Below, piece after piece: positions 12,401 to 24,300 of a stretch of 64,000 nucleotides of DNA. Each line of letters starts with the position of its first letter. The first letter of the stretch is position 1. The notes beneath the pieces were generated by a model that saw only the letters and a program-made list of their open reading frames with translations, searched no databases and was not told the DNA's origin. The DNA is from Lineus longissimus (Eukaryota > Nemertea > Pilidiophora > Heteronemertea > Lineidae). The position numbers and the translations under genes were made by a program. The stretch covers positions 7,504,501 to 7,568,500 of the forward strand of contig NC_088315.1 in assembly GCF_910592395.1 (NCBI RefSeq). The letters run 5' to 3'.

Positions 12401-15400
12401 CGATGATTCCTCTTCCTCCTCTAACATTTTCTTGATGGCTACTGTCTTGATTCGGCTGCTCCGCCTCGGTCCATTCTCTGGCTCAGGGACAGGCATATCA
12501 GACTCTTCACCTTCAGCTTTTTCTCTGCCAAGGCAAACAAAGATTAAGACAGGTTGGCATAGATACATGTCCCATGGTAGCATTTTCCTAATTTCATAGG
12601 TGAGATTGCTTTCTAGGGAAATGAGAGGCAAGTGTGCAGATGCTTTGAGAGAGACAAAGCTCTGGGTTTTTTTACAGATCAGAAGCACTTAGAAAATACT
12701 TGACCAGTTTCACAATGCTGTTTGAGAGTGACTACCACAGCAATCACGGACTTGGGTCAGCCAAGAATGGTCTCACCCTTGTCCAACCTATTTCACACAA
12801 CACATGTGATTACTCCTTACATATTTGAAATATGCTTCTGGGGTCATACTGACACCTCACTACAAGATGTAGGCTACAACATCAAACAGTTGTCTGCATC
12901 ACATTCTATATCTAAATTGAGGGCTCCCTAAGCAAGACCCCAGCTTACCCTTCTTCTGTTGTAGGGTTAGTCTTGGCATCCTCTTTACTAGGCTGAAGAT
13001 CTTTCTTGGCAACATTCTCAGACACATCAGTGTCTTCAGAATCGTCACTGAAAAAAATAAACAATAAAAAACAAATGACAGGGTACCAAAAAGATCTTCT
13101 GACAGGCATAAAACCTGTACTTTGTTTCAACAGGCAAAAACATTTAATAGGTAAAATGGACTCAGCACCCTGGCCAAAGACAGAGTTACCAGGCCAATAA
13201 ACCAAACTGGTGTACAAGCGCATAGTTCTCATGGCGTATTACTGTAATCCGTAAAAATCAACATTCAAATGAACCTTCCAAAGAAAGAACTCTCACCTTT
13301 GATCTTTTACGGGTGTACCAGATTGCTGTAGAGGTTGACCTCTATTCTTTCCATTCTCAAGTTCAGGTTCTGGTGGTGATGTCTGGGCTTTGGCCTTCAC
13401 GGCAGGTCGTCCACGTCTCTTCTTCCTTACTTTGGCAACACTCCGCCTTTTCCTTCCTCGCCTACCACGATTTCTGGTACTGCAATCAGACATGTTCAGA
13501 ATTTATAATTTTACTTGAAGACCAAGACAGAGAGAGCACTATACAAAACAAACACTACTGGATTCTGTTTGATTTGGAATTGGGCTTTGTCTTAAGCTTA
13601 CCTGATGTTCTAAACTCAACTGTGGCAATCAAAGCACAATACTTACGTTGGTTTCTTCGTTTTAGGTTTTGAAGGAGGACGTGGTAGTGGATCTTCACGA
13701 TACAGTCTTGTTCCATAGAAGTACCAATAGACAGCGCCATTGGAATCCTCACCAAATGGTTCCAAACGCATACCATCAGACTCCAAGCCCTGGAGAAAAA
13801 CGAATTCGGAATTAAATCTAAAATCAATCCAACTATCATTCAACTAATCTCTTCTCCTTCCACATTAAAAGCGTTAACCAGTCGGATGGCTGTGCCAGGT
13901 GTCATGCACTACACAGGTCATTATCATAGAGAACAAAGGCTCACCAGCTGCGAGCATTTACAGAAAATGTAGAATTTTCTATCATGTTTTTGAGTGTGAA
14001 TCCAGGTCTTGGTAATGGTAGTTATAACTTATAGAAAAGGAAAGTGCAACACAATCTTACCTTCAGCTCCTCCAGGACATCCTCAGCATCAAGCCTATAC
14101 TCTGTCAAGGCATAGAGGACCTCCACCTTGGTCCTGAGAGGGAGCTCAGAATATTTCACCTCTCCTTTTAGGGGGTTCTCTCTTCCCACCTCCTCATACC
14201 TGGCATTGATTATGTCCTTCAGGTATTGTTCTGACTGTTCAGGGCTGAAATACAGTCGACAGTTACATATTTTTTAAATTAAATAGAAGTTCTAAGCCCA
14301 CAACACTAACAGACTCAGTGGACAGTAGGCAAACATGACATGACCGAGACCTTCTAACAACTGTTGGATATTAAGGCCTTTCATGTCAGTGAGCTAACAA
14401 CCATCGACAACCTGGGCAGAGATTTCGACCTTGATGATGGACTTGGGAGGTCAAGTACCCACCTGATTTCCTGCCTTCCATAGCAGCCGGCCAGGAGTCG
14501 ACACATAAGCTCCAACACAAGTTGATTCTCACCATCAGAGTTGAGAAAGGCATCTTCCAAATGCTGAAAAAGAAGATCAAATATATTTTACTTTATGGTT
14601 TGGGGGATGATGCAGATAGGACACTCATAATCGTCATGAATCATTGAAAACTGCACAGCGCCTAAACTAACTACTCATCTGGAAGTATCGTGACTATCAG
14701 GCTGCTATTGTAAGAATTAGCAACATATTCTGTTTCAGATCTTTTGACTTTTCACGCAACACGTCCACGACGCTCTGCACCGATGTACATTGCACGATGA
14801 CCATCCATATCTCTGTGACATGTAGGCCTATCAGATACGATATATCATCAGCATCTCCTCTAGCAGTAGGCCTATCATTACAGCCTATCTTTGTTCAAAA
14901 CACAGGAGAGTTCAACTGATGTCGATATGATGGCGAGAATCAGATTCAAATGACATAGGCCTACCCCCTACCGGTACGGTACGCCGACGCTATAGGCCTA
15001 CGGTTGGCCTATCTTGAAAATAAATCTATAAAACTTGGTGTAAATTATCAGTGCAAATGTAGCTTATTCTCAGCTGTTACCACATAATAATCATATTGAT
15101 CAGCGAGCATAGGATTCAAGGTGTGAATCTGAAAAATACAGATATGAAATTAGTGGGTAAAGATGGTCCAAATGAGCTCACCTCAATGTCAAAATCCAGC
15201 AGACTGAATGCCTCACGGAAAAGTGAACAAAAGTGAGCAATGCTCGGCACCTCCCACCACGATTGGAGTTCTGAAGAGAAAACAGGCATTTTGCGTTAAA
15301 AAGTTGTGTTATTATGAAAATCGGGGTTCTTAACTTTGAGATGGTACGTTTTACATCATCTCTTATTGACATACGACTTGGAAATTAACCCTGTAAGACC

Positions 15401-15412
15401 CTCACCTTCCAT
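4389..15412 (-). CDS. CECR2: CECR2 chromatin-remodelling bromodomain protein (17 exons)
   Basis: CECR2 pairs with ISWI ATPases (SNF2L/SNF2H) in the nuclear CERF remodelling complex and reads acetyl-lysine. Exons (5' to 3'): 15412-15406, 15270-15182, 14563-14463, 14244-14061, 13789-13647, 13479-13297, 13047-12949, 12524-12399, 12130-11643, 11395-11216, 10997-10906, 10711-10585, 9922-9666, 9444-6997, 6720-6607, 5974-5848, 4583-4389. Each junction has GT..AG, and frame holds through exon 16. The predicted protein is about 1,650 residues. Order: N-terminal [14 protein letters not shown] block, a motif ending [16 protein letters not shown]-hook, acidic and coiled-coil region, bromodomain (about 534-627), then a long Q/S/T-rich tail. 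The ATG at 15412 is used because an in-frame stop lies upstream with no other ATG between. The exon 16-17 junction loses frame as drawn, so a small exon or alternative site is missing. Confidence 0.93.
4983..5130. repeat. Diverged tandem duplication in the last CECR2 intron
   Basis: AGTCATGCTACTCTTCCATT..AAAAGAT.GAAAT..GTGTGCTA (from 4984) recurs in altered form from about 5076, with a period near 91 bp. It is non-coding and intronic. Confidence 0.55.
9666..11395 (-). CDS. CECR2: CECR2 exons 10-13: bromodomain
   Basis: Exon 10 ends the charged region ([20 protein letters not shown]). Exons 11-13 encode the bromodomain: helix [21 protein letters not shown] loop ..[15 protein letters not shown], helix B, then [10 protein letters not shown]. 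The Asn in KYNG (about residue 602) is the expected acetyl-lysine anchor and is present. Exon 13 supplies helix C ([16 protein letters not shown]) and a Lys/Glu-rich linker ending FFRKYVS. Nothing essential for ligand binding appears lost. Confidence 0.93.
10230..10292. repeat. Possible SINE 3' remnant
   Basis: The run ACCTTCGATCTTCTGTTC followed by CTTAACCACTAGGCC resembles the tRNA-like end of SINEs common in marine invertebrate genomes. It is short and lies in the intron between CECR2 exons 12 and 13. The identification rests on motif memory only. Confidence 0.3.
11643..13479 (-). CDS. CECR2: CECR2 exons 6-9: AT-hook, acidic tract, charged coiled coil
   Basis: Exon 6 (13297-13479) encodes a basic segment with the AT-hook core RRGRP (about residues 196-200). 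Exons 7 and 8 are acidic linkers, and exon 8 contains [14 protein letters not shown]. Exon 9 (11643-12130) starts with a Ser/Glu run. It then gives [18 protein letters not shown] and [17 protein letters not shown], matching the vertebrate WW.LCQTEEEW and LSEDFLPEI segments, followed by a Lys/Glu/Arg-rich predicted coiled coil. Phases 2,2,2,1 join these exons without a stop. Confidence 0.88.
13647..15412 (-). CDS. CECR2: CECR2 exons 1-5: N-terminal ISWI-partner region
   Basis: These exons encode residues 1-174. Exon 1 holds only 7 coding bases (Met-Glu-G), and exon 2 gives [18 protein letters not shown]. Exon 3 gives ..[15 protein letters not shown], aligning with the vertebrate CLLQGCYQRRDI stretch. 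Exon 4 gives [20 protein letters not shown], and exon 5 gives [20 protein letters not shown]. This arrangement is diagnostic for CECR2, and I read it as the DDT/WHIM-like ISWI-binding part. Intron 2 (14564-15181) carries four TAGGCCTA palindromes and no coding signal. Confidence 0.92.
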
Positions 15413-15688
15413 GTGTGGTTTGAGTTCCGTCAGTACAGCTTTGTTACTTTTGAAATTCCGGAAGTTCCCGAGTTTTTCCGATCGACCGGCGGGTTCGAAA
15501 ACAGGTGAAATACAACTTTATAGGGCACTTTAGGCCTCTTAAAGTCGAGTGAAATATACCTAAGGTGTCAGTTACTCATATTCAATACACTTGAATGGTA
15601 TTTTCTTCCTTTTTGAAGCTTCTTTCGCTCCTTTCCGATTATTCATGAGGCGCTCAATCCTGTGGAATTGTGGGTAATTAAATCCAAT
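15413..15688. promoter_or_regulatory. Compact divergent promoter between CECR2 and PRR12/QSER1
   Basis: Only about 280 bp separate the CECR2 start codon from the inferred first exon of the plus-strand gene. No TATA box is evident. CCAAT followed by ATGGCG at 15685-15694 resembles a CCAAT box next to a YY1-type site, common in housekeeping promoters. The two genes are head to head, so shared control is likely but inferred. Confidence 0.45.
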
Positions 15689-15714
15689 ATGGCGTTTCAC
15701 GCTCCGAAAATAAG
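15689..15714 (+). other. Candidate untranslated first exon of PRR12/QSER1
   Basis: ATGGCGTTTCACGCTCC..AATAAG is followed by GTTTGT, a plausible donor. Joined to the acceptor at 21330 it would read a short ORF ending in TGA twelve codons on, so it would act as an upstream ORF rather than the protein start. Position and splice site are suggestive only. Confidence 0.35.
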
Positions 15715-18700
15715 GTTTGTTTTGCTTTAACATTTCATTAAAATTATACTATTTGCCAGCTATTTATATCTTCTATACCAGCCCGGTTCGCTGCAGTATC
15801 TATTCATCTTTCAATATCAACAAAATTTATATGTTTAAACATTCTGCATCCTGTCGAAAAGAGTGAAATTCCAGGTCCCTCATGATCAGTCTGTCGAGAC
15901 GGTGAAGGGCACCTGCGTACATCGTAGGTCTACATCATGACATGCACTGTGTATACTGTGTATAACGTAGAATGTACATCACGGTTGTACTTCACAGACC
16001 TGAAAAGTGACACTGACAGAATGTATGTAAAACTGCTTTTCATCTGTAGGCCCAATCTGTGTAGTGTCAGGTTGGATGAATAAAAGAGAACTAGTGAAAC
16101 TGTCACGGCAGTGCCAGTTGAGTTGTCAGAACAATTTGCCAAATGTTCAACGCTTCGTCACTTAGGTTGTTCCCGTTCGGCTTGGCGCTTGCATCTTATA
16201 CGTTGTTACCGGTTACCCCAATGTATGTACGACTGCGTAATTTTAAAACAGTCGGACGTCATTTACCAAGCCTACTCTAGCCCAGGTGAGGTAGGCCTAT
16301 GTCACGTCTCCTAACCCTCATCATCACGTATTTCCTAATCCTAAAAGTAAAAGGTATAAATTCCATTGGGTGACAGTCACTGAGTCAGTGGTGAAACTGC
16401 CAATTGGCAAACTATGCAATTTTCCAGTCATAATCACAAAATTTCCATCCTTTGACTTTTTGAAAGGAGGGACAAACCCCGCCCTCCTCCGGCCTCCCTC
16501 TGGAGGAAACACTGTAAAAAGGCTTCACCAGAGTGGATGTCATCCCATTTGCCATCGCCATTTTAAGATGGTGACATCTACCTTTGTCTGGGTGCTAAAA
16601 TGGAAAAAGTGATTGCTTTCCCGGTTTCTGTACCTGGACAAAAAGCATCCATGGAGTGGAGAACTCTGATGACTTATACCAAAGAACAGTGTGACTAAAA
16701 TTAGTTGATTAACATGTTTTTCATTTATATCCTGTGACCAAGACCTTTCAGATTGGCTTTATGTGTAATTCAGTGCTTCTGCTGCCACGTCTTCATGTTG
16801 TGTGTAGTCGTGTTAAAACTGTAGGGAACAGTTTTGCATTAATCACGATGAAACTTTGTGATCAATCAAGCATGATTAATACCCACCCTAATACCTGTCT
16901 CAGACGGAATTGATTTTGGGTGAGTTTCGACTTAGGACAACAAGAAATGAGTGAAGATAGAAAGGCTTCATAACATCCAAATTTTTTTCAACTTTCTTGA
17001 CCTACATAGGTTTCATCCTGAAATTTGGAAGTGCAGGGATTTTGGGAGTGAGCAAAGAAAAGGACAGGGTGAACTCACAAAAAGAGCATCTGTAATAGAA
17101 AATGCGCTATTCAGTCAGTTGTTCTGAAAAGTCAGGGAGCACTTAATGCAAATTACAATGTAGAGGGGCTCGGTGCTCCACTCTTCTATTTTCATCTCAA
17201 AAAAACACTATCTACATGTACATCTACAAGAGTAAAGCATGATGACTCCAGGCTGAGTCAAGTCACTAGTCCCTAACAAGGTCTACATCTAACTGGCATT
17301 GAAGTCCTAGCCATCACCTCAGTCACCACGATTGCCAAATAAGGAACAAGTGGGTTGGTTCAGCAACGTCACGTGACGGTTTCGCTCCTTGGGCGTGGCA
17401 AATACCTTCTTGCACTGATCACAACCAAAAATAACTGCAATTGTTGTACTTTATAATCTTTTGCAACACAACTCAGCTTCGGTCATTCAGTATGAAGTAA
17501 AGATTTACTCAGCCTCTGAGTCTGTTGTCTGACAATGACATTGGCAATTGGCAATTTTTAATTTTATGCATAAATTACATCTACTCATATTCTACCTGCA
17601 AGTGCAATGTCAATTGCCATCTGTAAATCATTTGCATAAAGACTAATGTTAGTTCTGCCATTATCTAAAACCTTTACACAGCCGCAATACTGCGCACACC
17701 ATTCAACAGTCGAGTAAATGGGGCTTCACTTCTGCATTCAGGGCTTCCTATCCATCTTTCATGATGTTCTATACTCAACATACTGCCGATTTCTTCACCA
17801 TGCCCATCATTATGTCTTCCTTTTATGTCGATGTTCTCGTCGTCGTGGCGATTTGCTGTGGCGATGGCAACTACAAAGCTTTACTCTTAGTCTTAAGATG
17901 TTTTACAATTATTTGAATCATAAATGGTAATTGATGGGTTGCCATGGCAACATCTTATCTGGTGCCATTTCGCAAAGAGGCAGGACATTTTTGATGTACC
18001 TGAAGGGCTTTTTTTACTATGTTTGATTGTCTAAATGCTGTCTCAATAATTGATCTGTTGATGGAGGTGAGAATATAAGTTGGATTCGTAGCCACTGATT
18101 GACTGAAATTGTAAACCTTGTTTGACCATCATTGGCTTAAGATCCCATTGCTCTGAACTATTGCAGTTGTATGATGAACTATATTTAACAGAATAACAGA
18201 CAGTAGCAGAGATAGTTTTGGACTACTGGTAGAGTATGACTTTTCCCTGAATGCATTCTGGCATAGAATTATACAATAAAATTTCAAATGTTCAAGCCCG
18301 TCTATCAAGTTATACGACCTACGTTTTGTTATTGATGAAAGCCGACAATTAATCTGACATTTCTTCATGTATGAATGTACCCGGAAAGTAATACATAACC
18401 ATGGAAACGTGGCTGTGCCTGTTGAGTGGTTGATTCATTGAGTCATTGTCCCACCTGTACAATGTAGAACAGTACAGAACATCAGTACATAGGAGTGCAC
18501 AGTGTTCACTCGACTATGATACTAGTGCTGCAGTTGTAATCCTGTGTCTGTGAGGGAAAATTCGAATGTATCAGGGAAAGAAGGTAACATAACGTCTTGG
18601 GAAAAGACATGGAAAGAATGTCTGTTGACTGAGACTGAGTGAGTCATCAATGTCTGTCTGTTTGAAGGGCTTATGTCTGTTAGTTACAATATCTCCATGG

Positions 18701-19090
18701 TACCAATTATCATGCCCAGCATCGTCAATCATCATTGCATGCATAGGGGTAACGCCAACAGTAAGCTGGCGTTTTATTATCGTCATCGACCATCACCACC
18801 TGTGCTGCACATGAACATTCCAGGCTATACACCCACAGAGAAGAGTCCATCTGTCATTACCACTTCACTTGAGCACTTTGTTTTGTTTGAATGAATTGGG
18901 TTGATATTTCATCCGATTTTGTCGTATTTTAGTATCTGTCTGTGGGCTTAGCTGGCATTGCCTGAATCTGGAATTGAAAGTGTATATGTGAGTGTTGTTG
19001 TTTATTTCCTTGTCTTGCAAAACTAAAACGCAGATTTCAGACATATTTCTTCTCTTGTTCTGCCTTGCCATTCCTTATTTAGTTAACTGC

Positions 19091-19176
19091 AACATGATAG
19101 TTTAAGCCAACAAAAGTGCGAGGGACCTTCACCATTGTCTGCTGTCCCTGGCAGTTTCCATCAAGTATTCACCAAG
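19091..19176 (+). repeat. Dispersed repeat A, copy 2
   Basis: Partner of 1073-1159. The shared core is CAAAAGTGCGAGGGACC with matching sequence on both sides over about 85 bp. It lies inside the inferred first intron of PRR12/QSER1. Confidence 0.65.
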
Positions 19177-21009
19177 AGCTGCCATCATCCTGCTTCACTG
19201 CATCAAGCCATCTTACACATGTCCTTCCCCTCTCCTCTGACAACCAACTTGTTGCGGGTGCTCTCCGTTACCAAACCTCAAAAGATGACACAACCAACTC
19301 ACAGTTAACAGACCCAACATGTTGTAAACTTATCTGCATTGCTCATCGTGTTTGCTCGAACACAAAAATACATGTACAAGCATTGATTGTATTAAATTAA
19401 TCCAACAGCACCAGTCAATACTGGTTCCAGTCATCACTCCAGCACCATTCACAACCAGCTCTGGGCATCATGCACTCCCCATCCCCGTATGATGTATAAT
19501 TCAATCTGTCTGAATGCTGAAATGTACAGCCATTATCCTCCGATATATTTGCATACTGCTGGTGAATTGGGATTAGGTCCTTCACTCACAATGTGTTTCA
19601 TCCACTGATTTCTCAGTGCCAGAGTTCTCATGGTTGGTGTGGATGATTTTAGTTGAGCCTGAAAGCTACATTTGCTCGTATCTTTTTCATCATCAAACGT
19701 TTTACATCAAGCCACTTGATTTGGATGCTGGGATTCTTTTCACTGGCCCGTCTAGAGTAAGGAGTGCTCCGATTTCTTTTACTTTTGACTAGGGGGGGAC
19801 GATACATCGTCTGGTATTGCCATTGGTAGTGGTAAGACAAGTTTGGATGTTCTATCGTATTTTTTCTCAGTGTTTGGATATCTTTAAGATCTACTGTCTG
19901 TGAATGGACAGATGCAAAAACTGTTTGTGTCTATCTTTTCTGCCTAGTTTTGATTTGGTGACAACTGACATCACATGTGTATAGTGGTCTTTCATGAATT
20001 TATCAATCATGTATCCATCTTTTTGATACTCCTACCTCGTATACAAATATGAATATCAAGAGGTGGAATATCACTGGTTATGTCAGGACAACATGTATCA
20101 ATCATGCGTTGTTCTTTATAGTTACTTACATGTATTATCATTTCTCCACTATTTCTAAATTAAAACCGCCACAATGTACCCTCATGAACTATGCGTACTT
20201 AAATTACAAACCATTATGTCGTACAATACATATTTAGGCCTATTTTAATATTCTTTGCAGAATTAATTTTAGTATCCAACCTACATATTAATTAAATATT
20301 CATTTATATGTAGTTACTAATTCAGAATTTCATGGGCAATTTAGTTATTAAAGTACATGAACATCATACATCATACATGTAATTATCATACATTTACATC
20401 AGGTATCACATTGTGACCTCTCATCATGTAAGAATCATATTCCCTCTCTCTTCTGAAAGTTACCCAAGCAACAGTATCTGTATGCGACTTCAGTATTCAG
20501 TAAATGCGGCTGGCTGGCACTTGCAATTCCCTTGCAAAAGAATGCTGATGACAAGCATGTTGACAAGTGATCCCTCTTCGTCATGCAAGTGGGACTGCTT
20601 CGGCTGTGAACATGTCAAGTGTTTATGTTGTAGCCTGTATGCTGTTAGTCAATTACCATATTGAATTGATATGATATTGCGTGCACGGAATAACTCTTAA
20701 GTGCGGTGCAGTTCCACTAGGATCTGGAAGGGAGGAGGCATGTTTGTGACTTGATTGTTAAGACTTCATCAGTTACTATAGAATGTAATCACATTTTCGA
20801 ATGTAACCGGAACATTTAGACTATCAGAATTACAAAAGTCTGCCATGTGATGAGGTGTTACTCATTGGTCAGTCTCTCTCCCGACGTGCCCGAATTCTAA
20901 ATAAGGTTTTTCTCGATAGTGTATAGGTTTGCTGTTCGTTTTCAAGTCACTGGTTGCCATCCCTTGGGGAGATAAATTGTACAATGAGAACGTCTATCAG
21001 TGTTCTCGC

Positions 21010-21140
21010 CAGGCCATTTAAATGGGGCGCTGGTGCCCCGTTTAAATTTGAGCAGTGAAAATGCGCCCCGTCTAAAATTAGCCCGCCCTGTTAAATTTGC
21101 AGCCGCCCTCTTAAAATTCACCTCCGCCATGCTTAAATCC
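21010..21140. repeat. Degenerate GCCC..TTAAA periodic tract
   Basis: Five successive blocks of about 20-28 bp each carry a G/C-rich core (GCCCCG, GCCCGCCC, GCCGCCC) followed by TTAAA or TAAAATT: GTGCCCCGTTTAAATTTG, GCGCCCCGTCTAAAATTAG, CCCGCCCTGTTAAATTTG, GCCGCCCTCTTAAAATT and CTCCGCCATGCTTAAAT. It looks like an old tandem array. Reading frames across it are not credible genes. Confidence 0.5.
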
Positions 21141-21388
21141 AAACCAATAGTTACACAAACACAGCCGTAGATATCGCCTATAAACATTCCGCCGTCACTC
21201 AACGATCATTATCCCACCGCAACCCGACTGCCAGCCATCTCAATTACCCAGTACAGCACTAGGGCCTACTACCATAACTATCCACGTGTGACTATGTGTG
21301 GAATTCACCGTTACTTTTGTATCTTTTCAGATGCTTTTGTTGAAGATACTCTTAAGTACCTTGTGTACAGCTTGATAAGTCCTCCAGA

Positions 21389-24300
21389 ATGGACCCAAAC
21401 CACTGGAACCAGTACAACCAGGCTTATGGTCGCCTCGCATCTGGTGCTAGCATGGCAGGAGGCTCGGCACCTCTCAACAGATACGACCTGGGTTTGTTGG
21501 ATCAGTCGGGCATTGGGACACCAGGTGAGTATAGGAAATCGGTCAAATCAGTTCAGGATTTGTTTCATTGGGTGCATGGTCACTGTATGGCCCAGTGTGG
21601 TATTGCCATCACTTGCTGTGTGGTGAGAAGTTCTCACAAAGAACAAGGTAGATGTGTTGTGTTGAGCCAAGTCTGTTGAACTCTTAAACTGTAAGCTTAA
21701 TGAGTGGCATCAGAACTAATGGTTTGCCATGACAGCTCTTGATCCATTTTCAAAAATGCTGGCACAGAAAAGATCTGATACCTATGAAAGTTCAATATGC
21801 AGAAAGATTTGTGATACAAACTGAAGGCATCTTTATATGTCTCCTCTTCTTTTCCAGGTATGTCAGGTCTCGGCACCCTGTCACCCTCACTTGGTCCAGC
21901 CCACACCCTCAGCCCAGCGAGGGGAATGCCCGGTTTGCCTAATCTCAACTATGGACACCCTGTACACAGTTCCATGAGCCAGCTTCTCGATACAATGAAC
22001 TCGCTTGGACAGGGTTTTCCGAACGCACCAACCTACAAGTCCTTGCCTCCCACGAGTCAGCACATGTATGGATTACCCGAATCTATTTTCTTGCCCGACC
22101 AACTGGGGGACAGTCAGATGACAAAACAGTCCTTGTTTAACACGGACCCTCATACTATGAAGGAAACTGCATCCGAGGCGGGGGCTTATGGCACAGTGTC
22201 CACACCGTCAGATGCCAAATCATCATGGGGATTATCAAACTTTGTGCCTCCACCGTCAAATCCATTTGGAAGCATTTCAGAATCGCCCACGTCAGTTTTT
22301 AGTCTGACCCCAGAACCACCTCCTGCGCATTCGGGGTCTCGCCCAAGCACTATACAGCGGAACCCATACCAGAAACCAGAATATCAGCCGAAAAACGATT
22401 TTCAACCAAAGAGTGATTTTCCTGTCAGAACTGAACACAGTTCAAGGAGCGATTATCAATCAAGTAGGCCTAATAATTCTGACTTTCATCTAAAACCAGA
22501 ATATCGCTCTGAATTCCCTCCTAAACAAGAATATCATGCTCCAAGTGTAAAACCGGATTATCGGCAGCCTGAATTTCCCTCAAAACAGGAGTTTCAGTCT
22601 CGTAGTCATGTCAAGTCTGAATACCAGTCTGCAGCTAAGAAGTCAAGAACGAGTAGCGGACATTCGCAGAGTTTAATGAACTCTGTACCACGGACTACTG
22701 GTCATGGGATGCAGCCAGCCATGAATCAGTCCCAGTCGAGCCTTCCCCGGCACTCATCATACCCGTCATCTCCACAAGTCTCCAATCCATCTACGTATCC
22801 AAGTTCGCCGCACATGCGCAAGCCACAGGTGTCGCATTCTCAACATAGCATCAGCGAATACAACCCTTACTATCCTGCATCATCAGGGTTCAGTTCTGCA
22901 CCAAGTAACACTGTCACTTACACCAGTGGATCCAATATTGAGCCATTAACGTATGATCCTGTCAGCCCGCCTTCAAATCTTCCAAACTCTCGATCACATA
23001 ACTCGAACACTCATAACTTTGGCTTGTCATTACAAGAGTTTACAAACATGAGCAACCAAGATAAGTTGCACCTCACGGATGCTCAGAGCCACATGGCTAG
23101 TTCCTCCCCAATCAGGGTTCAAAATAAGATCCAGGGCATGGGAGGTGTCGCAAGTACTCCTAGTCCCATGCAGCCTTCCCCGATTAGTGTTGGCAGTCCA
23201 CAAGTTCCTATGGCCAGTCCTCATAATCATATGAGTGGTCAAATGGCCAGTCCCCAGATGGCCAGTTCGTCTGTCCCGCCTGTACCCATCCCAGTCCAAG
23301 CTGTTGCTGATTCAACGACGAAGCCAAAACGATCACGTAACCGTAAGAAGAAGGAAAAAACGCCTGATCTGAAGATGATGTATCCCGGACCGCCTCCACC
23401 TCTCACTTCTCCACATCCTATGACATCCCATCAGCAGTTAACTCCCCATCATTCGATGACTACAACCCATATGTTGTCCGAACCGAACGATCGCTACTCC
23501 ATGTCTGAATCGGATACTTCCATGTATATGGCCAACAGTTATGAAGAAACGTTCATGTCGCCTTCTCAATTATTGGGGGATGCCATGATGCCATTGTCCG
23601 CACATGGGACTGATACATCCCCTCTTGTATTGGAACATCATCCTATGCACCACGACTTGGAGTCACCGGTTGATAGCATACAGACAATAGATCCCAATGC
23701 GTTAATGGACACGGGGTTCGGTCATGGCGCATTGCACAATTTAGACACAATGACTTATCAGAACGAACTAGTGTTTCAGAAACAACAAAAGCAAAAACGT
23801 AATCGAACAAAAGCTGAACAGAAGGAGATGCCTGGCGCGTATTTCATGGCACCGCAGGAGATGCCGGTGCAGCAGCGAGGCTTCCAAGTCCCCCAGCAGG
23901 CGGAGATAATCCAAGATGATGAGTTCACACACCTGCAGCGGGATCCTCTGAATGAGGGGCCCAAACAAACAGTTGTGCCGAAAAAGGGAACTGGTGTCTC
24001 GTCGTTCCAGTCCTCATTTCTCAGCTTCCTTCAAGGCAACAAACAGGAGACGTTATCGTGTATCACAAATAGTGTAGTCAGTAAAAAACCTATCACGCTG
24101 CCAAAAAACTTCACACCGGAGGCGCCTCGACTTCAACCGGACACGTTCGAGGCGTCTCCGAATCTCTTAATAGCTGAGTCTGATCTGAAGATGAAAGCAC
24201 TGGATAAATCGATTGATGTGCCTGCGGTGACATTCTCAGATGACGAGGATAACTCTATGGCGTTCAGTAATACTGTACAAAATGTTATATCAAATCTGAG

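Larger units (their letters stand above)
15715..21330 (+). other. Intron 1 of PRR12/QSER1 (inferred)
   Basis: 5.6 kb without coding exons. It contains a perfect 14-bp X-box palindrome GTTGCCATGGCAAC (17938-17951), a 12-bp palindrome CGTCACGTGACG (17367-17378), dispersed repeat A (19091-19176) and a GCCC/TTAAA periodic tract (about 21010-21140). Short ORFs here show no family resemblance. Confidence 0.5.
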
